DNA from: Platanthera guangdongensis
Lineage: Eukaryota > Streptophyta > Magnoliopsida > Asparagales > Orchidaceae
Assembly (NCBI GenBank): GCA_039583875.1
Contig: CM077166.1
Span: 88,224,564-88,288,563 of the forward strand
DNA length: 64,000 nucleotides
Direction: 5' to 3'
The notes under the pieces are model-generated. The model was not told the origin of the DNA, did not search any database, and was given only the letters and a program-made list of their open reading frames with translations. Positions 9,183 to 21,860 of the stretch are shown here, piece after piece. Numbering within the stretch: position 1 is the stretch's first letter; every line of letters starts with the position of its first letter. The translations under genes were made by a program, and so were the position numbers.

Positions 9183-10060
9183 GGTAACAGCGACGGCGGA
9201 CGGAGTGCAAAACATGTAGCGATGTTGGTGTTGAATGTCGCGGTAGCATCCCATCTTCAAGATTGCGACAACGATCATCCCAATAAACAAACTCTCTATG
9301 TCGGGGATCAAAGGCAGCCTCAACAAAGTCATCATGAACTAGTGGCAGGACAGCGTCTCCATCAATCCTCCCCCACTCAAAATTACTCATCACCGATGAG
9401 TGGCCAGTGCGGGGAAAATAGTGGAAAGCAGCAGCAATAGGTGGCAAATCTGGCCCCAAAATCCAAGTTGTAGCAGCATGATCATTCCACATCAAATAGC
9501 ACTTGTCAGGCAAAAAGAAGGTCTTGAGGAACCTTGGAAAAGCATTAGTCAAAGAAGGAGAAAAACTTTTAACATCAACATTCAACACACCTCCAGTGGA
9601 AACCATAAGAGTGAACGATTCCCAGCTCCCCCTCAACCCATTAGAAAACATAGTGGAAGGAATAAATGGAGAGGAAGATAATTCAAGTGGTGGAGAAACA
9701 TAAGGTGTTAAATCCGAAATATTGAAAATAGGGGATATACCCCAATCAGTTGGAATCTCCACAAGATATGCATTTTCTCCTAACCTCTTTAAAATTCGGA
9801 AAGGACCGGCTCGCCGATTTGCTAACTTTTTTATGGTGCCCGAAAGCGACAGTTCATAGATGAGACACACCAAGTCAAAATCATCAACATTATAGTGAGA
9901 CACTCTTCCATGTACTTTTGCATGAGATTTATAAAACTCAAATTGGGAGACTAACGTTTCAGGAATGTGCTTATGTAAATTGTGAATATGAAGAGCGATT
10001 CTTGTGCAAAATCACTTGATTTATACGTTGGAGGTAACAGAACAAAATCAGGTGGCACCG
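9025..10060 (-). pseudogene. Gypsy integrase C-terminus plus tail, frameshifted
   Basis: On the minus strand, from about 10,060 to 9690, the translation matches the end of a Ty3/gypsy polyprotein. It runs SSDFAQES, then IHNLHKHI, FYKSHAKVHGR, the GPFRILKRLGENAYLVEIP block and the closing DLTPYVSPP. A frameshift near 9990 separates the first part from the frame that ends at 9025. Integrase would insert the DNA copy into the genome; only its C-terminal DNA-binding region remains, without the DDE core. The style resembles the CRM/Galadriel-type chromoviruses, but no chromodomain is visible. The 220 or so residues after DLTPY are not recognised and contain D-rich and H-rich patches. Confidence 0.72.
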
Positions 10061-11127
10061 GTTCTAAATGGTTTAATCGATTTAATTTATAATTAATGTT
10101 TAGCGGATTCAAACCAATGGGCACACACGTCACGAAATTGGAAGTGGGCATAATAGACGGCCTAATCGTAAACGTATAATCAGAGAATTGATTATTCATA
10201 GGAACTCTGGAGGATACAGAACTATAAAAACTTGTGATGATACTGAACATAAATTCTAACAACTCACTAATACCTATCGTACGAGACATGTCCAACGGCG
10301 GGGTTACTAATGTAGACAATAGCAAATGGCTTGGACTAGTTATAACAAATTCGTGTCCTATCATAGATGCTAGTCGGGTCAATGGAGCGGGAGGGGGGGT
10401 TAGAAAAATCAAACCTGGGAGAGAATGAAAATCATCTTGAATTTCATGCAACGGAGACAACATCAAAGGACGAGCATCCGGGTCTACATCAATAAAGTCA
10501 CCTGAAAGCACAACTCCCTCACTTGGAAATTCTTCCAACACACTGGATACATCATCCAATTCAGAATAAGTAAAGGCCTCATAAATGGACAAAATTGAAC
10601 CCGACAAAATTTCTAATTCATCTGGAGCTTCAGACAAAGGTGATAACATCAAAGAAATATCTTTTGGGTTCTTATCACTAAAGTCATCCAAAAATAACCT
10701 TCCCTCATAAGGTAATTAATCCACACAACAATAGGGACAAACTCACTCTCAGGCTCCTTAGATGACTCAGATTCAATCTCAGCTGGTGCAATCGTATGCA
10801 CTATAATGACAGGGATCGTATCCTGGAGTGGCCACTCAATAATAGGGTGATCAGACACAACACTAGTATTGCATGTAATAGGCAACGGGAAACTCTCACA
10901 GATCGGAATATCATCATCCCATAAATCATTTTCCAAATCACTGGGTATCCCAACAATGTCAGAATCATCAGAATCGTCGGGCACTATCGTACATGACAGA
11001 ATACTCATATCTACCTGGTCAACCTCAAAATCAAGAGATTCCACATCTACATCTGAATCCTCAGGGGTATCATACTCAATCTTAAGAGGCTCAGACGTCG
11101 AAGCTATAGGAGACAACTCTATGAAAG
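10061..11127 (-). pseudogene. Acidic ORF of unknown function upstream of the integrase relic
   Basis: Two overlapping minus-strand frames (10,649-11,116 and the upstream part of 9951-10,691) make one interrupted coding-like stretch. The protein is Asp/Glu/Ser-rich with repeated short phrases such as PLMLSPL and LMLSPLSEA and no Cys/His knuckle, DDE, protease or RT motif. It sits where the integrase core should be. It may be a gag-like or captured segment joined to the integrase end by deletion. I do not recognise it and assign no function. Codon continuity over about 1 kb suggests real ancestral coding. Confidence 0.35.
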
Positions 11128-11815
11128 TGAAGGGATAGAACTACTTTATATTAGAGTGGGGTGAATAATGTATATAAAAAACTTTGATTTTATTTAAGAG
11201 TTGTTTAGAAAATACGTGATATATATATAGAGATAAATAAAATATAAATCACAAGAATAAAAAGGAAATCGAACACAGTTGACATAAGGAATTTTATAGT
11301 AGTTCCCCAAAAAATCTGGGTACGTCTACTCTTCTACCACCATGGAAGGAATCCACTATAGGTTTTTGATCAGGTACCCTGCCACCAAAAGATCAATTTT
11401 CTAAAGGAGATCTTCCAACCCTTTGAGGTTTTGATCAGGTGCCCAAAAACCAAGCTAAAGTCTTATGATCAGGTGACTTAGGAACCAAGAGTTTAACGTT
11501 TGAAGGGAGTTATAACCCTGTACACAGTTTGAAAGTAAACTAAAAGAGTTGATGATGCCTTCTCTATCAAATATCTCTGAGAAGACTAGTGGATTGATGT
11601 TGTAAAAATCTCCCTCTAAGTTGAATATAATTTGAGATCAAGGGAGATGAGATTTTCTTCAGGGTGTAGGCCTTCTTGTTGTTCCTCTAAAGAAGATCTT
11701 TTAGACAGATATGAAACTGGTTGTCTCTTGGAGAGTTTGAAGCAGAAGGAAGGTATCATTTTTTATTTTTTTTATCTCTGAGTCAGTCTTGTCTATATGT
11801 GTAACCCCTTGAAGC
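11128..11815 (-). repeat. Truncated Sirevirus-like LTR fragment (minus)
   Basis: The left edge TGAAGGGATAGAACTA followed by GTGGGGTGAATAA corresponds to the terminus of the SIRE-3 LTRs (TGAAAGTGCAACTAG at 30,005). The segment TAGTTCCCCAAAAAATCTGG...TCTTCTACCACC corresponds to the block at 30,225-30,270. Reads such as GATCAGGT(G/A)CC recur as in SIRE-3. The other LTR end is missing, so the fragment is truncated near 11,815. It is more diverged than any other Sirevirus-like LTR here. Confidence 0.7.
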
Positions 11816-12136
11816 AGCAATAATATGCTAAGGAAACGCATGACCATGCGTTTTCCAAAAATTAGAATTCCATCCATGGAGAAAACACACTACCTACACA
11901 TCAACAAATCAAACCAAACAATCATATAAATCAAAGCAAACAAGTGCGAGGAGCTGCAAGAACTTACCCTCAACATAAGAGTGCGCAATCGCACACCACA
12001 TTGGGCTAAAATAATGCACTATTGGCTAAGTGAAGATCTAACCAAAAATATGGCTTTTCCAACTGAAAAAGTAGTGCACATGCAAGAAAATAATACCAGA
12101 TGAGTCTGAAAAACCCTATATAAATCAGACTCATCA
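11816..12136 (-). repeat. Athila-like LTR fragment (minus)
   Basis: Read on the minus strand from 12,136, TGATGAGTCTGATTTATATAGGG and the CAGACTCATCTGGT that follows align with the + strand LTR start at 15,352 (TGATGAGTCCAAGTTATATAG...). Further on, GGAATTCTAATTTTTGG matches GGAATTCCCATTTCGG near 17,630. It has a CGCATG-AC-CATGCG palindrome at 11,836-11,849. It is cut off on its left side by the Sirevirus-like LTR fragment. Confidence 0.5.
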
Positions 12137-13998
12137 GGTCCCTCTTGGGAAGACGTCCCGAGGTCAAAAAGATGATGAAGGGATCCATCCAAGAGCCTTG
12201 TTGGTCCACTTACATCAATTCTCCTTCTTCTATGGATGGCCTGAAGTGTTCCGTCATCGTTCCTCCGGACCGAGGGCTGTACTTGCCGAGCAGGTCAGCC
12301 TGAGCACTTCCCCTCTCTGGATGTGTTGAATTCAAAAGCTATGGAACTATCAGATGACGTCTTTGATCTTCATCAGATAGAACTGGAGGGTTGTATCCCA
12401 TTCTTCAAATTCTCCTTTGATTTGTCCTGCTACGACCATAGAGTCTATGGAGACTTTAATGTCATATATGCCCAGCTCTCGAGCTAGCCTGAGACCTGCG
12501 ATAATCGCCTCATATTCTGCTTGATTGTTAGTGATTGTGAAGTGAATCTTCAGATGCTACTCGATTCTGGTCCCTTCAGGACTCACCAAGATCATCCCTC
12601 CTCCAAAAGAACTCTTTCCAGATGCTCCATCTAATAGCATATCCCAAGCAGCTTGAAGAGCTGCTTCAGTTTCTCCGACCTCAACCACGTAATCTGCTAG
12701 GAGATCTGCAACCGCTTATGCTTTGATGGATAACCGAGGAGTGAAAGCGAGGTCGAACTCAATAAGCTCTATCGACCATTTGACTAACTTTCCAGAATGC
12801 TCCACCCCTTACAGGATGCGCAGAGAGGATGATCCATCACAACTTGAATTGAGTGGGCATGAAATTATGGCCTGAGCTTGTTGGCTGATATGATGAGAGA
12901 GAATGCCACCTTTTCAAGGATAGGGTCTCTGAGTTCTGGCTTCTTCAGGACCCTGCTCACGTAATAGATCAGGAACTGCCTTTTTCCTTCTTATTGTACA
13001 AGAACCGAACTCACTGCTCCGACCCCTACTCACAAGTTCAAGAACAAACTGTCCCCTTCTCCTGGCCCTTGGATTAGTAATGACTTTGTGAGTTATTGCT
13101 TTAGGGCTTGAAAAGCGTCTTCACACTCAGTGGTCCATTCAAATTTCTTACCCCATCTTAGTGCTCGAAAGAAAGGCGAGCACTTCTCCCCCGCACGGGA
13201 CAGGAACCTACTTAATCCGGCCAGCTTCTCGGTGAGAAGTTAGACTTACTTGGCGTTCTTCAGATATTTTAATTCTAGGATATCCTTCACCTAATCTAGA
13301 TTGGGCTCTACTCCGGACAGGGTAAGGAGATGCCCTAAGAATTTTCCCATCTTGGCCCCGAACACACACTTTAGGGAGTTGAGTCTCATCTTGTATTTCC
13401 TTATGGTTTCAAAAGTTTCCTCTATATCTAGGACGTGTGACCTGAGGTCTCGGCTCTTGATCATCAGGTCATCTACATAAACTTCAAGGTTCTGCCCCTT
13501 CTGCTCCCGGAAGATTCAATCCATCATTCTTTGATAAGTTTCCCCCGCATTCTTTAACCCAAAGGGCATCATGTTGAAGTAGAAGCACCCATACTCTGTG
13601 ATAAAGATGGCATCCTTGACGTCCGACGGGTGTATGCGTATTTGATGGTACCCTGAAAATGCATCTAGAAAAATCATTAGTGAAAAACCGATGGCTGAGT
13701 CAACCAGCGCGTCGATTCGAGGCAGATGATAACAATCCTTAGGGCATGATTTATTTAAAAGAGAAAAGTCCACACACATCCTCCATTTCCCATCTCCCTT
13801 CTTCACCATTACAACATTACTCACCCACCCCAGATATTTACTAGTAGATATGAATCTCGCCTTGAGCAGCTTCTCCACTTCTTCTTTAATGGGCCCGACC
13901 ATCTTGGTGGCGATGGATCTCTTCTTTTGTTGTATTGGATGAGCATTGGGGTCGAGGTTGAGATGGTGGCATGCCTCGTCCGCATCAACCCCCGGCAT
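12137..13998 (-). pseudogene. Tat-type gypsy pol: reverse transcriptase and RNase H
   Basis: A minus-strand open stretch (13,516-13,998) encodes the start of reverse transcriptase: MPGVDADEACHHLN, MCVDFSLLNKSCPKD, DAFSGYHQIRIHP and MMPFGLKNAGETYQRMM. After a frame break the catalytic YVDD is at 13,468-13,479, followed by TECEDAF and RNase H sequence. Around 12,540-12,690 a second RNase H-like block (DGASG, GGGMILVSPEG, NNQAEYEAIIAGLRLARELG) is present. Such an extra RNase H is typical of the Tat/Ogre lineage. The frame is broken several times, and the copy ends after GRLPKRD at 12,137, where an Athila-like LTR begins, so integrase is missing. Confidence 0.85.
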
Positions 13999-14234
13999 GT
14001 CAGCTGTGCTCTAGGAGAAGATGTTGATGCTCCTATGCACGTACGCTATGATCTCCTCGTGATCTTCTGGACTGAGATCTCCACTGACTTTTATCTTCTC
14101 TTTCCTCCCTTCCTTGGTGAGGATTTCCATCTCCAGTACCCCACTGTAGCCTTTAGTCTTGATGTCTGTTCCTCTTTCTCCTGCTCCCTCAACATCTCCT
14201 CCTGTTCCCTGGCTTTGCGATCTATGGCCTCTAG

Positions 14235-15290
14235 CTACGCCATGGCCATAGCCACCTCTCTCAGAAAATTCTCCACCTCTTCATCGGTTGGAATTCTCTC
14301 TTCTAACAAAGAAACTTCCCCTTTCTCGCACCGAGCTTCTATCCTAGATGACTCCCCCACTTCCTTTATCTTTCTTTTATCTCTCCTCTCCCCTTCATTT
14401 TTCTTCGCCCCTTCCACGTCCATCTATTCTTTCTCCTCCTCCGCCTCCATCTCTTCTTTCTCCTCCTCCGCCTCCATCTCTTCTTTCTCCTCCTCTGCCT
14501 CCATCTCTCCTTCCTTCTCTCCTGCCATTTCCTGGCTCCGCCATAATGCCTCTCTCTATTCCAATTTCTCCCCCTTTCTTCTCCTCCTCCTTCCCTACTT
14601 TATCTCTAACCTCCAGCTTCCATCGTTACTTACTCTTCTCCATTTCTTCGGCCTCTCCTTGCCAAGAAATGGTATTCATTATCGTAACATAGCACTCCCT
14701 GGCTGCTTTTGAATCTCCTCGTACTCTGATCTGGGTCCCCCCGACTTTAAGCTTGAGACATTGGCGAAAAGATGATGGGACACACCTAAAGGAACTGATC
14801 AAAGGGTGCCCGAAAATGGCATTATAACTGCTGGGGGCGTCCACTATGACAAAACAGCAATTCCTGGACAGCCCCCCTCATAGAGTCACCTGGAGTCCTA
14901 CGCCCACCTCGACTTCCTTCCTTTATCCAGAGAATCCGAACAACGGACCATCTGCTACCAACACCCTTTGAGCTACAACCCTCATCTCATTGAATGCCTT
15001 CTTGAAGATGACATTCACCGAACTCCCATTATCGACAAGGATCTGAGACAACATGAAGTATTCAATGGCGGTCCAAATCACCAGCGCATCACAAAAAGGA
15101 TCTTCCTGGTCTGGCATGTCCTTCCGAGAGAAGGTGATTTTCTCATCAAGAGGAGGGGCTTGTGACATCGAGGCTATGCTCCGACAGTATATGGTATGAA
15201 GGCTTGACTTACGGGTAGCCTCAATCCACACTCTCCCATGAATCACTCTGATACCACCTTGATATCCCACGTCAGCTCTATCCACACATC
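14235..15290 (-). pseudogene. Tat-type gypsy protease region and acidic linker
   Basis: Minus-strand frames upstream of the RT. At 14,923-15,285 the protease core ILVDNGSSVNVIF carries an Asp in the position of the retroviral D(T/S)G; here it is DNGSS, so catalysis is doubtful. At 14,626-14,844 the conserved Tat segment SSYNAIFGHPLISSFR...GDSKAARECY follows. Between protease and RT lies a highly acidic linker with a tandem EEEKEEMEAE decapeptide (30-bp repeat at 14,428-14,520). Several frame changes separate the pieces. Confidence 0.75.
14428..14520. repeat. 30-bp tandem repeat (x3) coding for an acidic decapeptide
   Basis: The + strand unit CTCCTCCGCCTCCATCTCTT recurs three times with one base change. 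On the coding (minus) strand it gives EEEKEEMEAE repeats inside the Tat-type polyprotein linker. Confidence 0.85.
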
Positions 15291-15389
15291 AGTCCTCCTA
15301 CTCGGTCCTAGTCACCTCCACTATACTCACTTGTAGTTGTTGTTCCCCTGCTGATGAGTCCAAGTTATATAGATATTTTTTGGACTCAT

Positions 15390-17456
15390 TGTAACACCCC
15401 CTATCCATCGCATAGCATATAGCAGTAGGTCCAACCGGGGCCCGACGCCATATACCATAGACAGACCGGATGGTTACTCAATGGAATACCATCTAACTAA
15501 TAACCAACATCCTACACAGAGTCATTCTAGCGGAAGTAATTATTAAAAGTTGCAAATTAAAGAACCCAGCCACAAACATGAATGTCCACTACAAAACCCA
15601 ATAGGAATGAAGTACAATACACAAGTACAATGTCCTTAAGGCCTTACAATTGTTTACTTAAATAAAATATGTCTTCCATACCACGGCACACAGGACGGTC
15701 ACACATGAATAAACAAGTAAACACTCAAAAATTGGCCTTCGAGGGCCGGCTCAGCAACTTGGGCTTTAGCCTGCTATTTACCGCTCGGCTCTGCCGCACT
15801 TGCAAGCAACAATCCACCGCAACTGTGGCAAACAAAAGCAACGGTCAACTATGCTGACCAAATTATAATGATCCCGCCCCACATAATCAGGGCAGCGATG
15901 CTCTTTCACTGCACCTTGTTAGCATAACCAAGCAGTATAGTGAATAAACACTTCATCATAGGCATGGACACACAAGGCCTCACACCCCGTGCTCTCAGGG
16001 CACATTCTCGTTGAAAACGGTCAAAGTCCGCTGACTCACCACCGCCCCTTGGACGGCAATATCTCGTAGGAAATTGGTTTTTCTGGCCACTGCCTAAGAC
16101 CCTACATCTATGCCAACGGTAAGTACCACGTACTTTAGGTCTCTCTAACCGAACCACATAGATCGGGTACGGTTCCACCTAACCCGTTGCTCACACCGCA
16201 ACGTCAACTTAAGGGGTCTGCGCGGGTCAAGCTTCCCCGAATCTCGTTTCCATCACACACTTCACATAACCCAGTTATGTTAAAGTTGGCTCCCAGGCCA
16301 CCATGTTGACAGAATTACGCATTTGCCCAATTTTCCAGGTGCACCTTGGAGTTAGTCCCCAAGGATCCCGGTTGCAATCTACCACGTAGAAAATAGAAAA
16401 AAACAAACATTCGTGCGGAGTATTCTCTGGCCATTCATGCAATGCAACATCACCCATCCAGACCAACTTGTTCCGGGTAGGCTTCACACATCATGCCTAT
16501 GTCTGATTCTCGATTACGGACTCTATATGTACACAACGGGGACTATACATGTCTACCTGAAGGAACGCCTTAACTCACCGCAAACTCGCGAGAGCGGGCT
16601 TCCTATGCAAAGGAAAATAGGACTTCACATGTCCTAGGTTGAGAATCGTTACCATAGTAGTTTTTCTTGGTGCCATGGAAATGTATGCGGATGGAAAGCA
16701 CCGCAATCTCCTAGCCTCCGTAGATCCGAAGTTGGCTCACTTTTTGGAGCTCCGAAGCTCCTCCGGTGACCGGATCTAGCCTCCTTTCTTCTTCCTTTCT
16801 CTCCCCTCTCTCTAGACTTTAAAAAGAGACTAATGTGAAAGAAATGAGGGATTTGAAACCCTATTCCGGGTATATCCCAGCAGGAACAACCCCCAGCCAT
16901 CAGATCACAAAATAAGGAAACGAACGACCACGATTCGCCATTGAAATCCAAAATCTGGGCCGAACATGGCCTGTGACACGCCCGTGTCCAGGGCCATGTT
17001 CCCCATTCACCGTCAAAAATGACGCCTCCCGAAATGCAAATGGGCACCCGACACGCCCGTATTTGACCTGACACGCCTGTGTTCCCGAGTGTGTTCCTCC
17101 ATCGACACAGGACCAACACCAACCCGAGAAGCGCACGAGTCTTGGACACGCTCGTGTCCCATTTGACAGGCCCGTGTCTATCCGACACGGCCCGTGTTCC
17201 AAAACTGTGTGTCTCCAAAGAAACAGTCCGGTTTCAAACCGAGAAGGACACGGCTTGGGACACGCCCTTGTCTCAGGTCGTGTTCATTGTTCGATGATCG
17301 TCGACTCCAAAATTCGTCGACCTCACCGCCAGATCGTCGACACGAGCACGAGACACCCCTGGGACACGCCCGTGTCCTAGGCCGTGTGCCCCGTGCCAAA
17401 TTCCAAACTTGGCTCAAAATGCCTACTGCCACTCTTTTGAGTTTCGGGGAATTACA
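15390..17456 (-). repeat. Solo LTR A, Tekay-type gypsy family (2067 bp)
   Basis: TGTAACACCCCC...AATTACA is flanked by a perfect 5-bp duplication CTCAT (15,385-15,389 and 17,457-17,461), with no internal region. Orientation is inferred as minus, because the right end read in reverse (TGTAATTCCCCGAAACTC) resembles the 5' end of Tekay-type LTRs. The part around 16,960-17,400 is dense in GACACG...CGTGTC palindromes and TCGTCGA units. The same family gives solo LTR B at 18,638. Reading frames inside are driven by the repeats and carry no protein motif. Confidence 0.88.
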
Positions 17457-17461
17457 CTCAT

Positions 17462-18637
17462 CTGGTCTAGTATTCCCATTGATGCACAACACTTTAGAGT
17501 CATAATTGTTCATATTTGTTATTATATCCATTTCATGTTAAGTGCACTTTTGGCCCATTTTCTGTGTGATTCGTGGATTTTATACTTTTGCCCTACTTGG
17601 TAGTTTTCTGTGTCTGGAGAATGTGGAATTCCCATTTCGGTGGCTCTTCTATTTTTGATACAGGTACAAGGGTCATGTGTGTGTGTTCCGGGATCGTTTG
17701 GGAATGTTTTCTGCCTAAGCTCCACTAATCGTGTGTTTTTACACACGCACGGTCAGTGGACTCCTTAGCATATGACCTCTGGCCATGCCGTATCTGTTCA
17801 TCGAACCGCAAACAGTATAGGAATACTGCGCACGATCATTGGATCTATATCGCACGACCACTGGTTGTGAGCCACTGATCGTGCACACTATTCTCCATCT
17901 TTTCCAAGTTCTGTATGGGGCAATCACACGATCATTGGACATAGTGTGCACGACCTCGAGTCGTGCACCACTGCTTGTGCGCGTTTATGTTATTTTTTCG
18001 GAGTTCTACCACTGCTAATTGCATGATTAGTGGATCCAGTGCGCATGACCTTTGGTCGTGCGCCACTGATCGTGCGCTCTATTTTTCTGTTGCAGTATTT
18101 ATACCCGAGATCACGAATTAGGGAGATCATCACTTCATTTTCCGCCCCGCTGCTGCGCGCGATGCACAGTTCCTCATCCCCAAAGGACCTCCCCTCATCC
18201 CCACCCTCCGGGAAGCTCTCTCCGACAATCTGAAGCTATCTTCAACCGATCAGAGATTTTTCGGCCACCAACAGCATGCAACAGAGATCATCCGGTACAA
18301 CTCAGTTGGGCAAAAGGGAGAAATGATTGAAGGTAAGGGAAGAAGGCAGAGGAAGATAAGTGGATTGACAACCCATCTTCCTCCGAAAGCAACAACGGTC
18401 AGAGTCGTGAAGGGACTGACAACCCACCACACCTGCAAAGAACCACAACTAGGCTTTTCCCCTTTTCGGTTTATTCCAGCTCTTGTCCATAATGGATTGT
18501 ACTTAAAAGCTTGTAATGAACCTAAACGTTCTTTTATTTGTCTATGAATGAAGTTTGCTTGGGTTACTTACATCCTCTTTTGTTAGCTATGATGCACTCG
18601 CCTCCATTCACATCCACTAACTCGTGCACTAGAACCA
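17462..18637 (+). other. Middle piece of the Athila-type LTR, with CACGATC palindromes
   Basis: Non-coding. Between about 17,740 and 18,085 there are repeated short palindromic phrases: GTGCACGACC, CACTGATCGTGCGC and CGCACGATCATTGG. They are analogous in form to the arrays of the neighbouring LTR families. No ORF here has family features. Confidence 0.5.
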
Positions 18638-21600
18638 TGTAACACCCCCTATCCGTCGCATAGCATATAGCAGTAGGTCCGGCCGGGGCCCGACGCCATA
18701 TACCACAGACAGACCGGGTGGTTACTAAATGGAAACCATCCAACCAATCCAACGTCCTACACAGAGCATTCTAGCGGAAGCAGTTTATAAGTTGCAATTA
18801 AAGAACCCAACAACAAGCATGAATGTCCACTAAACACAAAATAGGAATGTAGTACATACACAAGTACAGACATTAAGGCCTTACAAAATGGTTTACTTCA
18901 AATTACATGTTTTACAAACCACGGACACGCAGGCCGGTCATACATGAATAAAAGCAAGTAAACACTTCAATTAGGCCTTCAAGGGCCGGCTTCGCGCTTT
19001 GGGCTTTAGCCCGCTATTGACCGCTTGGTCCAGCAGCACCTGCAAGCAACAAACCAACCGCACAGTGGCAAACAAAAGCAACGGTCAGCAATGCTGACCA
19101 AATTATAACGATCCCGCCCCCAATTCGGGGAGGCGATGCTCCTTACCTGCATTTTATTAGCACAACCAAGCAGTATATAAATTCATTACATCACAGGCAT
19201 TGGCACGCATGGTCACACGCCCCGTGCTCTCAGGGCACATTCTCGGCGATCACAGTCTAAGCCCGTTGACTCACCACCATCTACAGGACGACAATCTCTC
19301 GTGAGCAATTTGGTCTTTTAGGCAGATGTTACGACACTTTAATATCATCAACATCCTATGTCACGACACTTTAATATAATCGACAGCAAAGACCCGACCT
19401 CTATGCCCTCGGCATAAAGCAGGAACGGTTCCACTCAACCCATTGCTCACTTGCCACGACACTTTAATATCATCAGCACGAGTTAAGTTTCCCTGATGCC
19501 CGTGAATCGAACATACAATATTACATAACCCAGTTATGTTCAAGTTGGATATCAGGCCACCAAGTTGCCAAGATCACGGCATCTGCCCAGGTTTTCGGGT
19601 GTACCTTTGGGTTAATCCCTCAAGGCTCCCTGTTGCAATCTACCATGTAGAAAACCCGAAAAACAAACAATCACACGGAGTCTTCTCCGGCATATATGCA
19701 ATGCAACATCACCGATCCAGACCAACATGTCCGGGTAGGCTTCACACATCATGCCTATGTTCGTTCTCGAATACGGACTCTAAACAACGGGGACTTTACA
19801 TATCTACCCAAAAGAATGCCTCCAACTCAACGCAAACTCGCGAGAGCGGGCTTCCTACACAAAGAAGGAGAGCTTCACATGCTCAAGAAGAGAATCGTTA
19901 CCCTAGCGTTCTTCCTCGGCACCTTGGAAATGTAAGCGGATGAAAAGCACCGCACTCTCTTTGCCTCCGTAGATCCGAAGTCGGCTCACGATTAGGAGCT
20001 TCGAAGCTCCTCCAATGGACGGATCTAAGCTTCTTCTTCCTCCTTTGCTCTCCCCTCTCTCTTGAGTTAGAAAGAGAACCACTCAAAAGAAATGAGGATT
20101 TCAAGGGTCCAATCCCGTGTATATCCCATCAGGAACAACCCCCTGTCGTTGGATCCCAAATTAAAGAAACGAACGGCCTTGATTTGGGCCTGAAATGCTA
20201 AAACTGGGCCGAACACGGCCTGCGACACGCCCGTGTCCAAGGCCGTGTCCCCCATTCGCCGTCAAAATCGACGTGCCTAGAACAACACACGGGCATCCGA
20301 CATGCCCGTGTTCGACCTGACACGCCCGTGTTCCAACTGACAACGGCCGTGTGGTCGGCCGTGTGCCTCCATCGACACAGCCCCTAAACAACCCGAGACT
20401 CACACGGGTATTGGACACGCCCGTGTCCACTCCCGTTGTCACAACCCGCATTTTTCTCATTAATAAATAAATCAGAGCACGAGATAACTACGAGCTGTGA
20501 TGCCACGTCAAGCAGGGGATAAATGCTGACGCTCAGGCAGCACTCTAATCCTTCAAATCATAAGTTAAAATGAATAGAAAACTGATTTTTAAATTAATTG
20601 GCCGTATCCCTCGGCTCAGTGGATCAGATAGTCCACGGTTTGAAAACTATTTTTATACGTAGCGGAAAAATACTTCATTTATGTTTAACATCCTAAAAGA
20701 GGGCATAAGTGTCCTAAGAGGACAGCTTACACTATGCAAGACCCTAGATTTCAATTTATAATACTTATAAAGAAAACAATCTTTTTACGCATTTGGAAAA
20801 TAATGATTGAGCTTTTATAAAACATGCTGATCATGCAATACATATAGTAGTTTTTTTATAGGTTTTAAAGTAACTAGCAACCTAGCATAAAACATTCCCA
20901 GAGAGCAAGTGAAACTACCACAAAACAGGTAAACTAGCAGCTAAGCAAAGACTTAGTATCACCAAGGAAAATCACCAACGAGAGTCAACAACCTGACACG
21001 AACTCGCTGGCGAGCATGCATGTCAGTACTACTACAAAGCTAAAGAACTACCTCAACAGGTGAGGAAAACACTGCCACAATGCAGTCCACAAGGGAACTC
21101 CTGAAATTAGCCGTCCAGCCGGCTACAGACCTGAACCTGAGGCATTCAAAAGAAGAACACCTCAGCAAGAAATAATAAAACAAGAGACAAAAAACATCAG
21201 ATAATAATCGAATGAAAAGAGCAGAAAGAAAAAGGGTTACCAACCCTGCAAGAGAAATGCTGAAAATCTCAGCTAAAGAATCCAAAAAGGGACAAAATGT
21301 AAGTATAACAATCAGTAAAGTGAGAGAAATGCATCAAGTACTAAAACGTACCAAACTCCGCTCAAGCCTGCAGAGACAAAAAGGAAACCAATATGCATCA
21401 AATGAACAGTATGAAAGGAATCTAACAGTCCTAAACTTGTAAATCGTTAGCACTGGCACAAATCCCAAACCTGTGTCGGAGACTAAGAACAGTCACAACC
21501 GAACAACTAGGTCCAGGTGTCTCAAGAGTACTAAAGGGGCCGCCACAGGGTCCACACACATAGAGTTCCAACCTCTTACAGGAACCCAAAATGTCCAAAG

Positions 21601-21778
21601 GAGGGAATGGTGGTGGCCACGGCTCGAACTTCCCCGGTACCATACTCCCTCAGAAACCCAGCTACCACATGCTAAGGATCCACGATTCGGCGCCAAAACT
21701 TGCCGACAACACCACTTATAAACTACCAAGTTCTACAACCAAAACCCGCTGAAATAGACTTAACCTAAATTCGGCGAT

Positions 21779-21860
21779 ACCCGCCGAATTATTTCCCACT
21801 ACCCGCCGAATTATTTCCCGCTACCCGCCGAATTATTTCCCCCTACCCGCCGAATTCAAC
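21779..21860. repeat. 24-bp tandem repeat in the GYP-2 LTR
   Basis: Units of CCGCCGAATTATTTCCC plus a variable CACTAC/GCTAC/CCTAC tail occur head to tail, with a fourth partial unit before GAATTCAAC. The other LTR has the same block at 42,223-42,300, and SIRE-3 inserted exactly at its edge. Confidence 0.9.

Noticed and set aside
14348..14712. Pro/Ser-rich plus-strand ORFs of 114 and 261 aa
   Set aside because: They are antisense shadows of the acidic minus-strand Tat linker.
16649..17531. Overlapping minus- and plus-strand ORFs up to 189 aa in solo LTR A
   Set aside because: They fall on GACACG/CGTGTC repeats; copy B does not keep the frames and no domain is visible.
21212..21729. Pairs of ORFs repeated at 21,212 and 29,432 (76 aa) and at 21,493 and 29,713 (78 aa)
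   Set aside because: They recur only because both lie in the two GYP-2 LTRs; sequence identity there reflects LTR identity, not coding constraint.
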